Assembly: GCA_025617375.2 (NCBI GenBank)
Contig: JAMYGW020000001.1
Span: forward strand, 2,294,001 to 2,358,000
Direction: 5' to 3'
Length of the DNA stretch: 64,000 bases
Origin: Acarospora socialis
Taxonomy: Eukaryota > Ascomycota > Lecanoromycetes > Acarosporales > Acarosporaceae
Notes under the pieces: generated by a model
Database searches by the model: none
What the model saw: the letters and a program-made list of their open reading frames with translations, nothing else
Told to the model about the DNA's origin: nothing
Position numbers and translations under genes: made by a program
Shown here: one piece after another, positions 1 through 10,782 of the stretch
How the letters are laid out: each line of letters starts with the position of its first letter
Numbering within the stretch: the first letter of the stretch is position 1

Positions 1-727
1 CCTTGTAGTCAAACGCGCCTGGACCTGGAAGAGGATTCAGACTGGCGTGGTGGCCGTGGCCAATTCCCATGTTCCCACCTCTGCCAACCGAGGAGTTGGC
101 AGCTGCTAGCATCCCTAGGGTTGCGTTGTCGACATGACTGATAGTGTTCGCCCGAGGCCGCATGCCGGCAGCACCCACACCGCCGGAGCCTCCCACGCTG
201 CTGTTGGCAATCGAGTTTTTCCGCACCCGACCAGGTCCACTGGTTGCCGTGTTGCTCGAGCTTTCTCGCCTTCCACTTCTCGGCCGCGAGGACGGAGTCG
301 CGGTCATATGCAGTTTCTGCTGATGTCGAAGGAGCAGGTCACGTCTGGCGAAACACCTCGTGCATTCGGGGCATTCGAACGGTTTCTCTTTCGTGTGTGA
401 ACGTTCATGACGCTTTAGATGCTCGAGTCGAGCAAAAGACCGCGAGCAGGTCCCGCACACATGCGGTCTCGGTTTGTCCGTCTTTGGCGGCGGGAAGGTT
501 GGCACACCGGTCTGAGGGGTGTTGGCCGTCTTAGAGCCATTTTGGCGGGCTGCAAACGTCGTACTCAGTATCAGGCCCGTTCTCATCTGAAAGTGGACAG
601 GGGAAGGGAGTTGGGACGAGAACATACCGTTCCCATTGCCGGCAGTCGGTGATTCGTTGGCGGCATTGGTAGTCGCAGTTGTTGGAGTCATTGCAGGAGC
701 CTGTAGGATAAGGGTGTCCGGAAGCAT
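1..727 (-). CDS. C2H2 zinc-finger transcription factor, N-terminal part (runs off window)
   Basis: Likely a nuclear DNA-binding regulator. Exons read as 727..628 and 549..1, continuing beyond the window edge. The 78-nt intron has a GTATGT donor and TTTGCAG acceptor and keeps the frame. The visible 216 residues start with a Thr/Ala/Asn-rich leader. Two tandem C2H2 fingers follow at residues 65-85 (C-x2-C-x12-H-x3-H) and 93-114 (C-x2-C-x12-H-x4-H), joined by the canonical linker TKEKPFE. After the fingers comes a basic Ser/Arg-rich stretch ([11 protein letters not shown]) and a Gly/Asn-rich segment. Two adjacent fingers near the N-terminus are typical of fungal C2H2 factors that carry a fungal-specific regulatory domain further downstream, but that part is not visible here. 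The start at 727 is the first ATG; a second ATG 12 codons later is possible. Family assignment is firm, target genes are unknown. Confidence 0.85.
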   Translation of the reverse strand, partial: MLPDTLILQAPAMTPTTATTNAANESPTAGNGNGMFSSQLPSPVHFQMRTGLILSTTFAARQNGSKTANTPQTGVPTFPPPKTDKPRPHVCGTCSRSFARLEHLKRHERSHTKEKPFECPECTRCFARRDLLLRHQQKLHMTATPSSRPRSGRRESSSNTATSGPGRVRKNSIANSSVGGSGGVGAAGMRPRANTISHVDNATLGMLAAANSSVGRGGNMGIGHGHHASLNPLPGPGAFDYK

Positions 728-3716
728 GTCACTGTGAGTATGTACTTTGGGTATTGTGGCTTGAGGAAGACAGAGCTTCCATGAAAGACTATCGCCAGGA
801 GATGCGGGTGCGTAGCGAAATTCGCCGCTGGTATGGCGAGCCGCTTTTAAGGTTTCTTGAGGATATTGATAGACAGCTGTCTCTAAACCAGATGGTTTAT
901 CCAAGAGACTCTGAATATCAGATTGAAATTCAAGTCAAGTGTGTTGGGTGGTGGGATTGGCAAGAGGCGAGGCTCTCCGATGCCCGCGGGGCAGTTATCA
1001 AGAACGAATTGTTAGAAATGACGCCGTCGCAATGCTCCGTTCCCGTGAGTCTGTGGACCGAGCAATTCAACGAGTCTGCCACAGCGTGTTATGAGAGGCA
1101 GGAAGCCAGCAACTCGAAAGGTCGGGGCTTACCTGGGTAAGATGCTCGATGTTATGCGTGATAGGTCGAGTTATGCAAAAGCGGCCTGTTGCAGGCAACC
1201 GGTGCGAAAGGAAAACGACAGACAGTAAACGACAGATGTGGGATAGCGCAATTGATACTCGAGCGTCAATGCCTTTGTCTTTGTATGACAGCCTCGTCGC
1301 CCAGTTTCTCGGGTGCAGAGCGAGTGTGTTGTAGCAAGGCAGTAGATCTTACACTCCGTCCGGTAGGTTACGGTGGTTGCAGCCGAAGTTGAGCGTCAGA
1401 TGCTGCTAGGTGCTTTTAGACGACCAACCCCAAGAACTGGCCAAAGTATATGGGCGAGCAATGAAGTCTGGAGAAATGGATATAAGCGCTGCTTCGACCC
1501 AGGGTCCCTGAACTAGAGGATATGTGTAGTAGCGGACGGCTATTCCCACTCTAACTGTGAGTAGAGGATTGCTTTGGCCTTTGGGTGGGAGTGGGAGTCT
1601 GATCTCTGCTTTGAGAGCGCGGGCCTGGTTGCTCCAGAGTACTACCAGCTTAACGAGAACGAGAGTTCGCGCGGACAGCGGACACAGACCACCAGTTGAA
1701 GGTCCAACAATCCCTTTCGAAACTTGCAGTGATAATTATTGATATCGAAGTTGGAGCCTGCCTTCTGATTTATTAGGCTGGTGACCAGACACAAGAGGTC
1801 GAGGGCAGAGCAGTGTCTTCGCCGTTGAGCGTTGACGTTACCAGAAAGGCTGGGCTTTGGTTGTCAGACTTGAGCTGCGAGTTTCCGCCGCGGTCGAAGA
1901 TGGTTGGACGCTTGAGCTTTGTCCGACTGAGGGCCGCCTTCAATCGGTAAGGTAAGGTAAGGAAAGGAAAGGATAGTAAGAAGCAACAGCAGGGGAATGG
2001 CAATCGAAAAGGAAGATGGGATTGAGTAATGATCAATCAATTGATGAATAGAGATGATTTCGAATCATGAGCTGAGTCCGAATACCAGGTCCGATTCCAA
2101 GCACAAAGTCATCGGCATTTATTATTGCTACTGATACTGATGCTGAGACTGATATTGCCTGTCGTCGGTCGTTCCTGGTACAAGTACGCAATATTCAAAA
2201 CCTTACAATACCAAACCATACATCGGATACTAGGCCATGCGAAGTACAGCAGCAGCAAATGAGCCGGAGGAAGCTTTCTACAGTCTACTCCTTGTCCCAA
2301 TGGCCGCTACGGCATTGGGTCACCTGCTTCAGACTGCGCTGTGTTTTACTTCAGCACAGGACTCCCGTATCTACATGCACGATACCCATAATTTTACGGC
2401 AGGGAATATCCAACTAGGACTCCGTATCTGCTTTTCTATTCGAGCAGTTGCTGTGTTCATCACCATGATCTTTTGAATCGGGTCCGTTCCTTCGTCCCTT
2501 CGTTCGTTTGTTCGGTGCAGGTCCTGAAGACAGCCAAGAAAAAGCAGAACTCCGAGGGTGGGTCATCCACGCACGCAAGAGACAGCTTGGTACATTGCAG
2601 CAGTAGCGGCGGCGGCGAGTGGCAAGCATCAAGCCTTGATCGCGCAGAGACTTCGGTAGCCAGGCAAGTCAGCGAAGGCTTGAGAGCTGATTGGTATCGC
2701 TTACATGAGGCATCTGGTGGTGGTGGCGCGGTTAATTCTGCTCGGTCTGCGATCAACTCCACTCACATCGAATCAATCCCCAGCCGGTCTCATCTTGCGT
2801 GCAGAAGAAAGGCTGCTGAGCGTTGGCGTCGAAGGTTAAAAGGTTAAGCTTGCCTTAGCGGCAATTTAATCGGAGGTGTTCATCTGAACAGAACAGGCCC
2901 TTTGGTTCCTTTTCCTCGGCCGTTTGGATTGCTGTGATTGTGTTTCTGGGCAGGTATGAAATTCTAATCTCTGCTGCATGATGTTAGTCCGTCACCTAAA
3001 TCTTCGATGTCCAGCTGTATTTTTGATTTGTCGTACTCCGCACTGTTCCTGGGTGTAGAGAGCGCTTGAACCTTAGAGGCCTGTATGCTGCATAGGCATG
3101 TGTAGTTCATGTCGAATCTTCTATACTGCGTAAGGGGTGATGCAGGCCAGGGGGAGGGCAGGATTCCACGAGATCTGTGACGAAGCCGTTTTTTCTGCTG
3201 AATATCTGAAACGTGTGCAAATAGAGGTCAGTCTTGCATCAAATTGTGTATGTGTGATCAATCTCGGTGATAGTTGGACAGCTACTCTTCCCTTAGCACT
3301 TACCATCAAATATACGGAGTACAACGCCAGTACTCCGTAATATCTTCAAGGTTTCTGCGTCTATTTGGTCCTTTGCTCATCCTCATTTCGGTTGAGTGAC
3401 AATGTTATGGCCATCTTACCTGGGTAGACGGCGACGGGACCAGAGCTCTCGCTATGTTTCGGCAGCATAGATAGCCACACCGGTACGAGTAAGACTGCTC
3501 CTCCCATATAAGTACTTTTGTATGGAGTATATCAAATATACGGTTGAGATGCCACTGACCGCGGAACGCCATTTGTCACGGCAGCCACATGGGATTCTCA
3601 GCCTTCATCGGATCAGCACGCCGAATCATTAACCGCCACAGCCGCTGCTTCTTCGGCTGGTAACAGAGTACTCATCCTCCTATTTTTATACGTCTGTCAG
3701 CATCCTGGCTTTCAAC
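728..3716. other. Long region upstream of the C2H2 gene; no supported gene
   Basis: Nearly 3 kb without a credible gene. Open frames up to about 128 codons occur on both strands, but none shows a recognisable domain or spliced continuation. A purine microsatellite (ggtaag/gaaag units) lies near 1947-1975. The proximal part probably holds the promoter and a long 5' leader of the minus-strand C2H2 gene, as is common for fungal regulators; the distal part grades into the element-rich patch. Confidence 0.5.
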
Positions 3717-3718
3717 TA

Positions 3719-4157
3719 ACGTATTTCCCTGCTACTCGAGCCACCCACTTATTCGGACCACCTCAAAATCCCATACAAATTACAGAATTTCAAAATTCAA
3801 TAACTCCACAGCAGCTACATAAAATCTAAAAATTTAAGCTAAAATGAGATAGCAGTAAATATCTCTAATAGAATAGATACTTGAAGTACTATTAATTTCT
3901 ATAAAAAGTGAATTAGAAATACAGAGCACTGTAATTTACTGTATTTCTAAAGATATTCTGTATATTACTTTAGATAATAGACATAATCTCTTTAAAAATT
4001 TATATATAACAGAGCATATTGACTTATATTCTATATTTGAATTTCAGATAATCTCAATTTGATGTTATGATGTTATTGAATTTTGAAATTCTGTAATTTG
4101 TATGGGATTTTGAGGTGGTCCGAATAAGTGGGTGGCTCGAGTAGCAGGGAAATACGT
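3719..4157. mobile_element. MITE with perfect 86-bp terminal inverted repeats, TA target duplication
   Basis: A 439-bp non-coding element. Its first 86 bases (3719-3804) are the exact reverse complement of its last 86 (4072-4157). Both ends begin ACGTATTTCCCTG and are flanked by the dinucleotide TA (3717-3718 and 4158-4159), the target duplication of the Tc1/mariner/pogo superfamily. The interior is very AT-rich, with no ORF, so any movement would depend on a transposase from elsewhere. The 86/86 match means the arms have not diverged, which points to a recent insertion or to arms protected from mutation. Confidence 0.93.
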
Positions 4158-4252
4158 TAAACAAAATGCTCGAGAGCAACCGTCTGAGAGGTGATCTGCT
4201 CACTGTCAGCATTTGCTCTTGAGGATTTCAGAGGCTTATCAGAGCTTGAGTA

Positions 4253-4548
4253 CGGAGCCGTAGCCCACTAGTAATGCCCCACGCGCTAAATCTGCCTAAG
4301 GGGGACCCCAGAACACCATCAATTGTAAGTTATATTGTTTGAGCGACACAACTTTTGCGCTTTCATAGTATTGATTCTACTTCTTTGAAAGATATGTATT
4401 AGTCCTAGATTTTCTATTTTTTGATAGAGTTGAAGAAAATTATATTAACAGCAAACTATACTGTATGTTCATAATGAAAGATCCAAAAATCTTTGAGATC
4501 TTAGTCAGCTGTTAGCGCATGGGGCATTACTAGTGGGACACGGCTCCG
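4253..4548. mobile_element. Second TA-flanked MITE, imperfect 37-bp inverted repeats
   Basis: A 296-bp element flanked by TA (4251-4252 and 4549-4550). The left arm 4253-4289 and right arm 4512-4548 are inverted copies matching at 34 of 37 positions, both starting CGGAGCCGT. The interior is AT-rich and non-coding. Its termini differ from those of the neighbouring 439-bp element, so it belongs to another family, and its diverged arms suggest it is older. TA duplication and short arms fit a Tc1/mariner or Fot1/pogo-type MITE. Confidence 0.85.
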
Positions 4549-4550
4549 TA

Positions 4551-5138
4551 CCTGGCTTCGTATTTGAATTCACACCCAACTATCCACATACCGTAAGGCA
4601 GGCCGAGTCAAAGCGCGCATTGACCTGAAAATCCGGGGTCACGCCGGCTCGAATTCAATTCGAAAGCATGCTCAGGCAACCCTTGCCCATGACTGGCTTC
4701 GCTTACAGCCCACTTTCAACAGTGGGTGATGTAACTTACGGTATGCTTACAAGGCCCGTGTACTTTACCGGAATCTAGAACTTGTCACCAAATATGGTTT
4801 GATTGGAGTCCGCACATGACCAACCAACCTTCACACCAACGACAAAAAATATCAGCCAGAGGAGCGACCCGCCTTTAGCAGTAATTGACATTCAATCACA
4901 GTCCTCCAAGTATATAAGGTACGTTGTAAAGGGAATTCCAGGATCCCATATGCTTACGGAGTATGCCCGCTCTACTCTAGTTAGTTAAAGCCAGAGTCTG
5001 CCCTCCAAGCTACCGGTAATCACATTGATCCGACGAGCGAGCCCTTGGCAGTCTAGTCATCACCCAATTTCAGGCCGTTGAGCTACTACCGCTTCGTCGG
5101 TCAAGACAGGAAGCAGGATAGAGGAGCTACCACATGAG
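4551..5138. other. Non-coding flank of the MITE pair
   Basis: About 590 bases with only short open frames (longest 61 codons at 4803-4988). No further inverted repeats, RNA genes or domains were recognised. Confidence 0.4.
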
Positions 5139-6327
5139 ATGTCAGCTCACGATTGTGAGCATTCTGGGCAACAGCAGCAGCATCCTCCTCGAGTATCGTA
5201 TACAAAGCCTCCCATATCCAGTCTCGAACGCCACAAGTGGACAACGCTATTCAGATACTTTCGTACCATCAAATATGCGTATAAACAGTCTCATCACTAG
5301 AGACGTTTAAGAGCTGACAAACTTTCGCCAAGGTCCTTAACACATGGATGCTAGAGGTTGAGGAGGAATATACCGCGGCGCAAGCAACAGGTACGATCTT
5401 ACCCACTGCTACCGAGAGCCACCATTTCTGACCTATGTAGATTCGCCCTTTGACGAGAGCATCACCGCTCTGTTCCAGCCAAGCGTCAGTGCCACCTCTC
5501 TAGCGTGGCCACAACCCACTCACACCCAACGGTTCGCAGCGCTGGCAGCAGATCGCGCGGAAGCGGCTGTGCACGTATTGCTCTTCGGAACAGACTTGAC
5601 GCAAATGGCGTCCGCGGATCATTTGTCGGGTCTAGGTCTATTGGTCTCCCCTTCTTGGTCTACGAGGTATCTCATGAAGGGACTCCGACAACCAACAGCC
5701 CGCGGCGCTTCTCGATATAAATGGTACCGAGGTATCGCTGATCCTCGTGCAGAAAGTAAATCTCTTCTTCTAGGCTCAAATCACTCCGAGGAACTCCGTC
5801 GGGAGTCGAACATTCAGTCGGCGTTGCAACATCTAACGACGAGCCCTGTCTCTCAACTGGGCCCACACCGGAGAATGTTCGCAGAGTTCCGTCTCAGAGA
5901 GAAGGGTACCTTAGGGCTTTCAAGATCTTGGAACTTCTGGAACAGCTCGCTATGCATCCAAACCATGGATGGATATTCGTGCCGATGGACTACAGAGGAC
6001 ACTGCCGGTTTGTTGTTTGTCCGGAACGGTTGTCCTCATTTGTCATTCGAGAGAGTAACTCGGCAGAAGCCAGATACCTTAGTGCCTCAAACCTCAACGG
6101 CGGCGTGCTTCATCTGCAATGTTCTTGCTGAATCCCGTTTTGATTGCCCTGCAGGTGCATGTGCATGCAGTTGTGGTAAAGTACGTCATAGCGTGCTTGA
6201 ACATCCCACTTCGCGCGCTTCATATACGGCCCCACCTGCTCCATCGGGATTAGCTCCCATACAAGTGGCAATCGATAAAGAGCTGTTCGTTGAAAGTGAT
6301 GCCTCAGGTATCACGACGTGGAATTAG
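5139..6327 (+). CDS. Possible spliced gene of unknown function beside the MITEs
   Basis: Not recognised. The core is an uninterrupted reading frame from 5441 to 6327. A well-formed 50-nt intron (5391-5440, GTACG donor, TCTGAC branch site, ATGTAG acceptor) joins it in frame to an upstream piece at 5333-5390. A tentative first exon 5139-5192 with a 140-nt intron completes a 332-codon model. Visible features are a Gln-rich N-terminus, a Trp/Pro/Thr segment, and a Cys-rich patch near residue 285 (CACSCGK). No known domain is apparent. Competing frames on both strands are also fairly open (for example 5866..5672 on the minus strand), so this may be a decayed gene or chance. Its location next to two MITEs fits an accessory region. 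Confidence 0.3.
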
Positions 6328-7004
6328 TACGGGTAGAGAGGATCTTCACATACGTACGGTAGTGGGCGTTATCTTTAATCGTTGACAATTACTGTCGGAC
6401 TGCCTGCCGTACGATAGTTTCCCCCTTATACTCGAATTTTCTTCCGCCTCGGTTGATGCTTCAATCTTAAGAAACCCAATCGCATGGTAAATCGTGGACT
6501 ACTTCAGAACACCCAATTCTATGATCAGTACAAAGGTTTTCCCAAATCACAAGTCTTTTCAGCTTTCAATGACCAATTACACGAACGTCGTGAGAATGAG
6601 CACCATGTTCCGCTGTCCGATGGGACCTCATACATGCAGTTTCCACGTTTTGAGAATTCCTGCTCGGGCCTTGCGTATACACGCTTGAGTCTCTCTTATA
6701 TCAATATCACTGTGGGATACACTCTCCACATGCCTGATCCATCGATCCATCTGTTATTTCCAGCGATCAGATGACCTCGTTGCTGCAGCTCCTGGATCCA
6801 TAGTCGCTTACAAGACTACTATGGTTCGACATCATCCAATGCGGTCTCTACTGCTGATATTGGACAAGCTGAGGCAGCAGACATTCAACCCTTGATCGGG
6901 TCAAGGTTCAGAAGCAAGATGAGGTTTGAGATCTGAGCTAAAGAGATGCTGTCCGTACAGGTAGCCACTTCCGGTTTGTTGGCAAAACTGTTCTGCTGTG
7001 TCGA
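6328..7004. other. Intergenic, nothing recognised
   Basis: Only a 96-codon frame at 6484-6774 without recognisable features. Probably includes the 3' untranslated region of the minus-strand gene that ends at 7005. Confidence 0.4.
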
Positions 7005-7919
7005 TCACTCAGCCCTCCCAGAATCACCACTACCACTACCACTGCCAGAATTTCCACTCCCACTCCCACTCCCACTTCCACTTCCACTTCCACTTCCACT
7101 TCCACTTCCGCTGCTACTACTTGCAGCGCCCCCTCGGGCATTCCCTTCACCCGCTTTGGCGCTCTCACCAGCTCCAGGAGCAGCACCAGCCTCTCCTCCA
7201 GATCCTCCAAGGGCAACATCACCAGCATCCCCCTGAGCGTCACCTCCCACAGCTTCATCACCAGCAGCTTGAGCACTATCGTGGGCACCATCAGCACCTT
7301 CAACATTCCCCTTTCTCTTCTCTTCAGTCTTTTGCTTTCGTTTCTTCCCCTTCCTCGCCATCCCAAGACCGATTCTACTCCAAAACCCTACATTCTCTTT
7401 TTTTCTACCCTCGGCTTTCTTTCTCGTCTTCTCTTTCCACTCTCTCAACCCCTTTCCCGTCGGCGCGCGTCCCACTCCCCCTGCGAAAAACCAGATCACT
7501 TTTGGCACGCGTTCGTCGTCGCCTAAACGTCTCAAGCCCGCACCGCCGCGCAGATTCAGGCGCGGACGTACGTTGCGCTTCGTGGCTCGGGAGCAGGGTG
7601 TCGGGAGCTGCATTGGGCTATAGGAGTCGGTGTCCTCGTAGCTAGGAAGTTCATCATCTTCGTCGTCTCTTTCATTGGACCATTCCAGTCTACTCTCCGT
7701 CTCCCTCCAGTCGTCTCGCATCACTTCCCCACCACCACCATGACGACGATCATCACCGTCACCATCGCACACGTCTGCAATACACCCCCACGATCCCACC
7801 ATCGTCCGCTCACTCAAGTCGATATATTTCCCCTCGCCATCCAAATCAATCGTGTTCCGCAACAGCCAAAACCCGTCAGGGGTGTCAATATCCGTAGTAT
7901 GGCCTCCAGCTATATCCAT
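7005..7919 (-). CDS. Uncharacterised fungal protein with Gly-Ser repeat tail
   Basis: No catalytic domain is recognised. From the ATG at 7919 the protein has 304 residues. It begins MDIAGGHTTD and has a D/G-rich segment, an acidic stretch (RDDEDDELPSYEDTDSYSP) and a central basic block with a short hydrophobic core (VPKVIWFFAGGVGRAP). A Lys/Arg-rich, nuclear-localisation-like segment and an Ala/Gly-rich low-complexity region follow. The tail is about 17 Gly-Ser dipeptides. The reading frame stays open and protein-like upstream of the ATG to at least 8006 (SYTSTFRPSSQVSRTGSRSK), so a 5' exon is probably missing from this model. It lies in the same orientation as Rrb1. Coding status is good; function is unknown. 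Confidence 0.65.
   Translation of the reverse strand: MDIAGGHTTDIDTPDGFWLLRNTIDLDGEGKYIDLSERTMVGSWGCIADVCDGDGDDRRHGGGGEVMRDDWRETESRLEWSNERDDEDDELPSYEDTDSYSPMQLPTPCSRATKRNVRPRLNLRGGAGLRRLGDDERVPKVIWFFAGGVGRAPTGKGLREWKEKTRKKAEGRKKENVGFWSRIGLGMARKGKKRKQKTEEKRKGNVEGADGAHDSAQAAGDEAVGGDAQGDAGDVALGGSGGEAGAAPGAGESAKAGEGNARGGAASSSSGSGSGSGSGSGSGSGSGSGNSGSGSGSGDSGRAE
7020..7118. repeat. Hexanucleotide tandem repeat encoding Gly-Ser
   Basis: Imperfect tandem CCACTN hexamers; on the minus strand they encode alternating Gly-Ser at the C-terminus of the 7005-7919 gene. Length polymorphism by slippage is expected. Confidence 0.85.
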
Positions 7920-8006
7920 CACCGCTCTTAGGGTTTTCGATCTGCTTCCCGTCCTCGACACTTGGCTCGAGGGTCTGAATGTGGACGTATAGGAAACGAG
8001 GGGCAA

Positions 8007-8529
8007 ACTAGCGGGCGGAGGAGAGATTTGAAGATAAAGAGTAGGACAAGGATGCGTCTACTGGACCTTACAGAGGACGTGACCGGGCAGAGAATAAGAG
8101 GGTCGGTTGTTGTGGGCCCTGGGCTGTTTTTGTCTTGATTACGGTGTCGTTTGTGGGATGTATTACTGGTATGGCGCGCGGGAAGTGGGTGCGAGTGTGG
8201 ATACGCTTCTGTGTGCTTGGAGTGTTGGGAGCTTGGTGGAGAGGGACGGTGTTATAGGTTGAGGAAAAGGAACGGGGAGGAGTTGGTACGGACGAGTTCT
8301 CTGATAGAATGGCGGTCTAGTGTCACTGCCAATACCAAGACCGATCATGCGCGGGTGGTGAACTCAGTGTCTTGACAGCGAAGTGGTGTTTGCTAGCTAT
8401 GGCTCGATTCCCACTCCCTATCAATCTCCTGGTGGTGAATTGAACAGCCGTCTTCACTGTTACCACTCCCCTTGTCAGTGCCGTTACAATGTCGTGAATG
8501 CCACGCTCCCCTCCCCTCCGCTCCCCTCA
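8007..8529. other. Intergenic; likely 5' part of the downstream minus-strand gene
   Basis: Lies between the Rrb1 stop and the Gly-Ser protein gene. On the minus strand there is a possible donor (GTAAGG near 8092) and a CTAG acceptor near 8011 that could belong to a missing 5' exon. Nothing else is recognised. Confidence 0.35.
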
Positions 8530-10241
8530 TCAAACGCTGATCGTCTTAAACACCCTACCACCCAAACCCCAAAGTCAGTCACCCTCCCCACCATCACAGC
8601 AAGGGAAAACGGAAAATAGAACAACGTACCCAAACCCCATCCCCCCTGTCGCCATCACGACCCCTGGGATCTGCCGATGCCAATGACATTCCTTGACCAT
8701 CTCCATATAATGCACAAAGAGCAACTGCGGCGGCACGTCCGGCACACCGGCGGTATCGCGACTCTCCTCGTCGTCCAGCTCGACGGCCAGATCCCACAGC
8801 GTCAGCGTGTTGTCGCCCGCAGCCACGGCGACGATGCTGTCGTCCGTCGGGTGCCATTCGATGCTGGTGATTTGCTGGGTGTGGAAGGCGAAGGAGGCGA
8901 CGGGCTTGGACGTCGTCGTTACCGAGGACGCCGGGCCGTTGTTCGAAGTGGAAGTGGAGGAAGGCCTAGAGGCGGCTTTCCACTGCCGGAGATCCCAAAC
9001 CGCCCACTCGCCGTCCTCGGCGCCGGTGGCGAGTAGGTGCACCGTCTGCTGCGACCACGACATGACGTTGACGTCCGTGTTGCTGGCTTGGATGCTGAGG
9101 GCGGGTTTGTGCGATTTGGAGCGCACGTCCCAGACGCGCACCGTGCCGTCGCTGCTGGCGGACGCGAAGACATTGCGTTCGTTCGGCGACCATTGCAGGT
9201 CTTCGACGCTGCCGCTGTGGCCCGTGAAGGGCCGCGAGTCTGTGGCCCAGCCGCCGCCGTCGGTGCGCGTCGTGACGTAGATGGCGCCGTCGTTGTCGCC
9301 GGTTAAGAGCTTGCCTTGTGGGATTAGCGGCGACCAGTCGAGCGCGTAGCCTTCGGATTTGTGCATTCGGAGAGTCGAGATGGGTTTGGATTGTTGCGGG
9401 GTGATGATTGTGCCGGGATGGTCGAAGGAGGAGAGGTGCGGGGTGATGTCGTGGATTAGGACCTGGGCGGATTCGGTCATCGTAGCGGTTAGGGTTGTTG
9501 GGGGCTTGGACGAGTCCGTTGGTGGGGATTGATGGGCTCGTATTCGGTTCGTGGTGGAGTTTAGAGGTATTGATTTGGTCTCGAGGATGGGCTCTGCCGC
9601 TTCTTCGTCATCGTCGACATCGTCTTCGGAGTCGTCGTCCTCCCTTTCGCGCTCCATCCGGCTCAATCCGCCCAACTTCATCACCATGAGTTCGTTCTCT
9701 TTCTCTCGCCCGGATTCGGCTTGCGTTCCCGCAACGGCGTATACCGTAGCCGGATATGCCTTGCGATTATCCCCCAAATCATCGCGTACAATGTCAAAAG
9801 AAAGGCAAGGCCACGTCGTGGTCAGAGTATGTAGCATATCGTATGTAGATAGATCTGGCGTCAACGTCTCTCCCGCAACCAACTTACTCCGTCCGGGTAT
9901 AAAAGTCTGCTGATCTACCTCCATAGCATCTGCCCACAACCCATCAGCAACACGATCGTCAACGCGGACCGCGAGTATCGCACTATGCCACTGCTGCGTT
10001 TGAGACCTCGTCATGCCGGTGTGATCCACGTACCCCGACGCTCTTCGGCTTCTCGTTCTTCGTCAGGTCGTCCATCGACCCCTGCCTCGAAGATCTCATC
10101 CTCGCTCTCGTATTCGTCTTCGAATTCGTCTTCGAAATCTCCAACATCGTTGCCGTTCTCTTGCTCTTTCTTCTCCTCTCTCTCGCCAGCTTTCAATGAC
10201 ACGCCTTCAGTCTCTGAAGGGTCTGCAGGTCGTTTGCCCAT
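8530..10241 (-). CDS. RRB1: Ribosome assembly WD-repeat protein Rrb1 (GRWD1)
   Basis: Nuclear/nucleolar WD40 chaperone; yeast Rrb1 binds newly made Rpl3 and is needed for 60S subunit assembly. Exons read as 10241..10034, 9929..8630 and 8554..8530, giving 510 residues. Both introns (104 and 75 nt) have GTACG donors and restore the conserved text across the junctions (EERR-DAMEVDQQTFIPG and MGFG-GVFKTISV at the C-terminus). The N-terminus is acidic (FEDEFEDEYESEDEIFEAGVDGRPDEEREAEE), as in this family. The middle carries the conserved YDMLHTLTTTWPCLSFDIV segment and WD repeats with GHSGSVEDLQWSP, VRVWDVRS and LTLWDLAVE. Length and architecture match Rrb1/GRWD1. Being housekeeping, it anchors this region as core genome. 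Confidence 0.95.
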
Positions 10242-10782
10242 TGCGTATCATGCTCGACAGAAGACGTTGTTCGACAGGTTGCGCTGGAGGTGTTCCGTGT
10301 GGCATGGAGAAGTTGTCTTTGAACTTTTTAAAGATGCCGCTAGCCGTTTTTGGGATGTTTAGGCGAGTCGAGACATGCAATTGTCCCTCCACAACCGTGG
10401 GGACCTACCTTAGGTATGTCTTGAAGTCAATACCAACACCTCGAGTCCGTCCCACCGCGTTACAGCCTGTCTACGCTCATTCATTGACACATCCAGTCGG
10501 CATTGAGTGCATTTAGCCACTTGTTTGTCTACAACGACGCGGTTCATTCATTCCCTCAGTCACGCGGTTAAGGCTGAGCCTCTACTCTGCTACTCAGTGT
10601 TAAGAGTCTCTAACACATAAGACGTCGAGGTGTTACCAAGACCAGGGCTCTGGCTCATTAGTGTCTTTCGATCATAGAGTCCAACCTGTCAGTCGGACAT
10701 CGATTTGTGTCGGTAACCTTGAAGCGCTATTAGCAATCTCCCGCCGAACACCACTATCACCAAGTTCCCATTCTTTCCAGTC
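10242..10782. other. Divergent promoter region between Rrb1 and the septation GTPase
   Basis: 541 bases between the two start codons, which are transcribed away from each other, so both promoters must lie here. No credible ORF; specific promoter elements were not resolved. Confidence 0.5.

Noticed and set aside
754-1140. 128-codon plus-strand frame ([15 protein letters not shown]...)
   Set aside because: No domain or splice partner; it lies in the presumed promoter/leader of the C2H2 gene.
4622-4636. A 15-base match to 63034-63048 suggesting a dispersed repeat
   Set aside because: A few 15-mer matches are expected by chance in 64 kb on two strands, and the flanks do not match.
6998-7645. 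215-codon plus-strand frame rich in His/Ser/Tyr
   Set aside because: Antisense shadow of the Gly-Ser repeat and basic region of the minus-strand gene.
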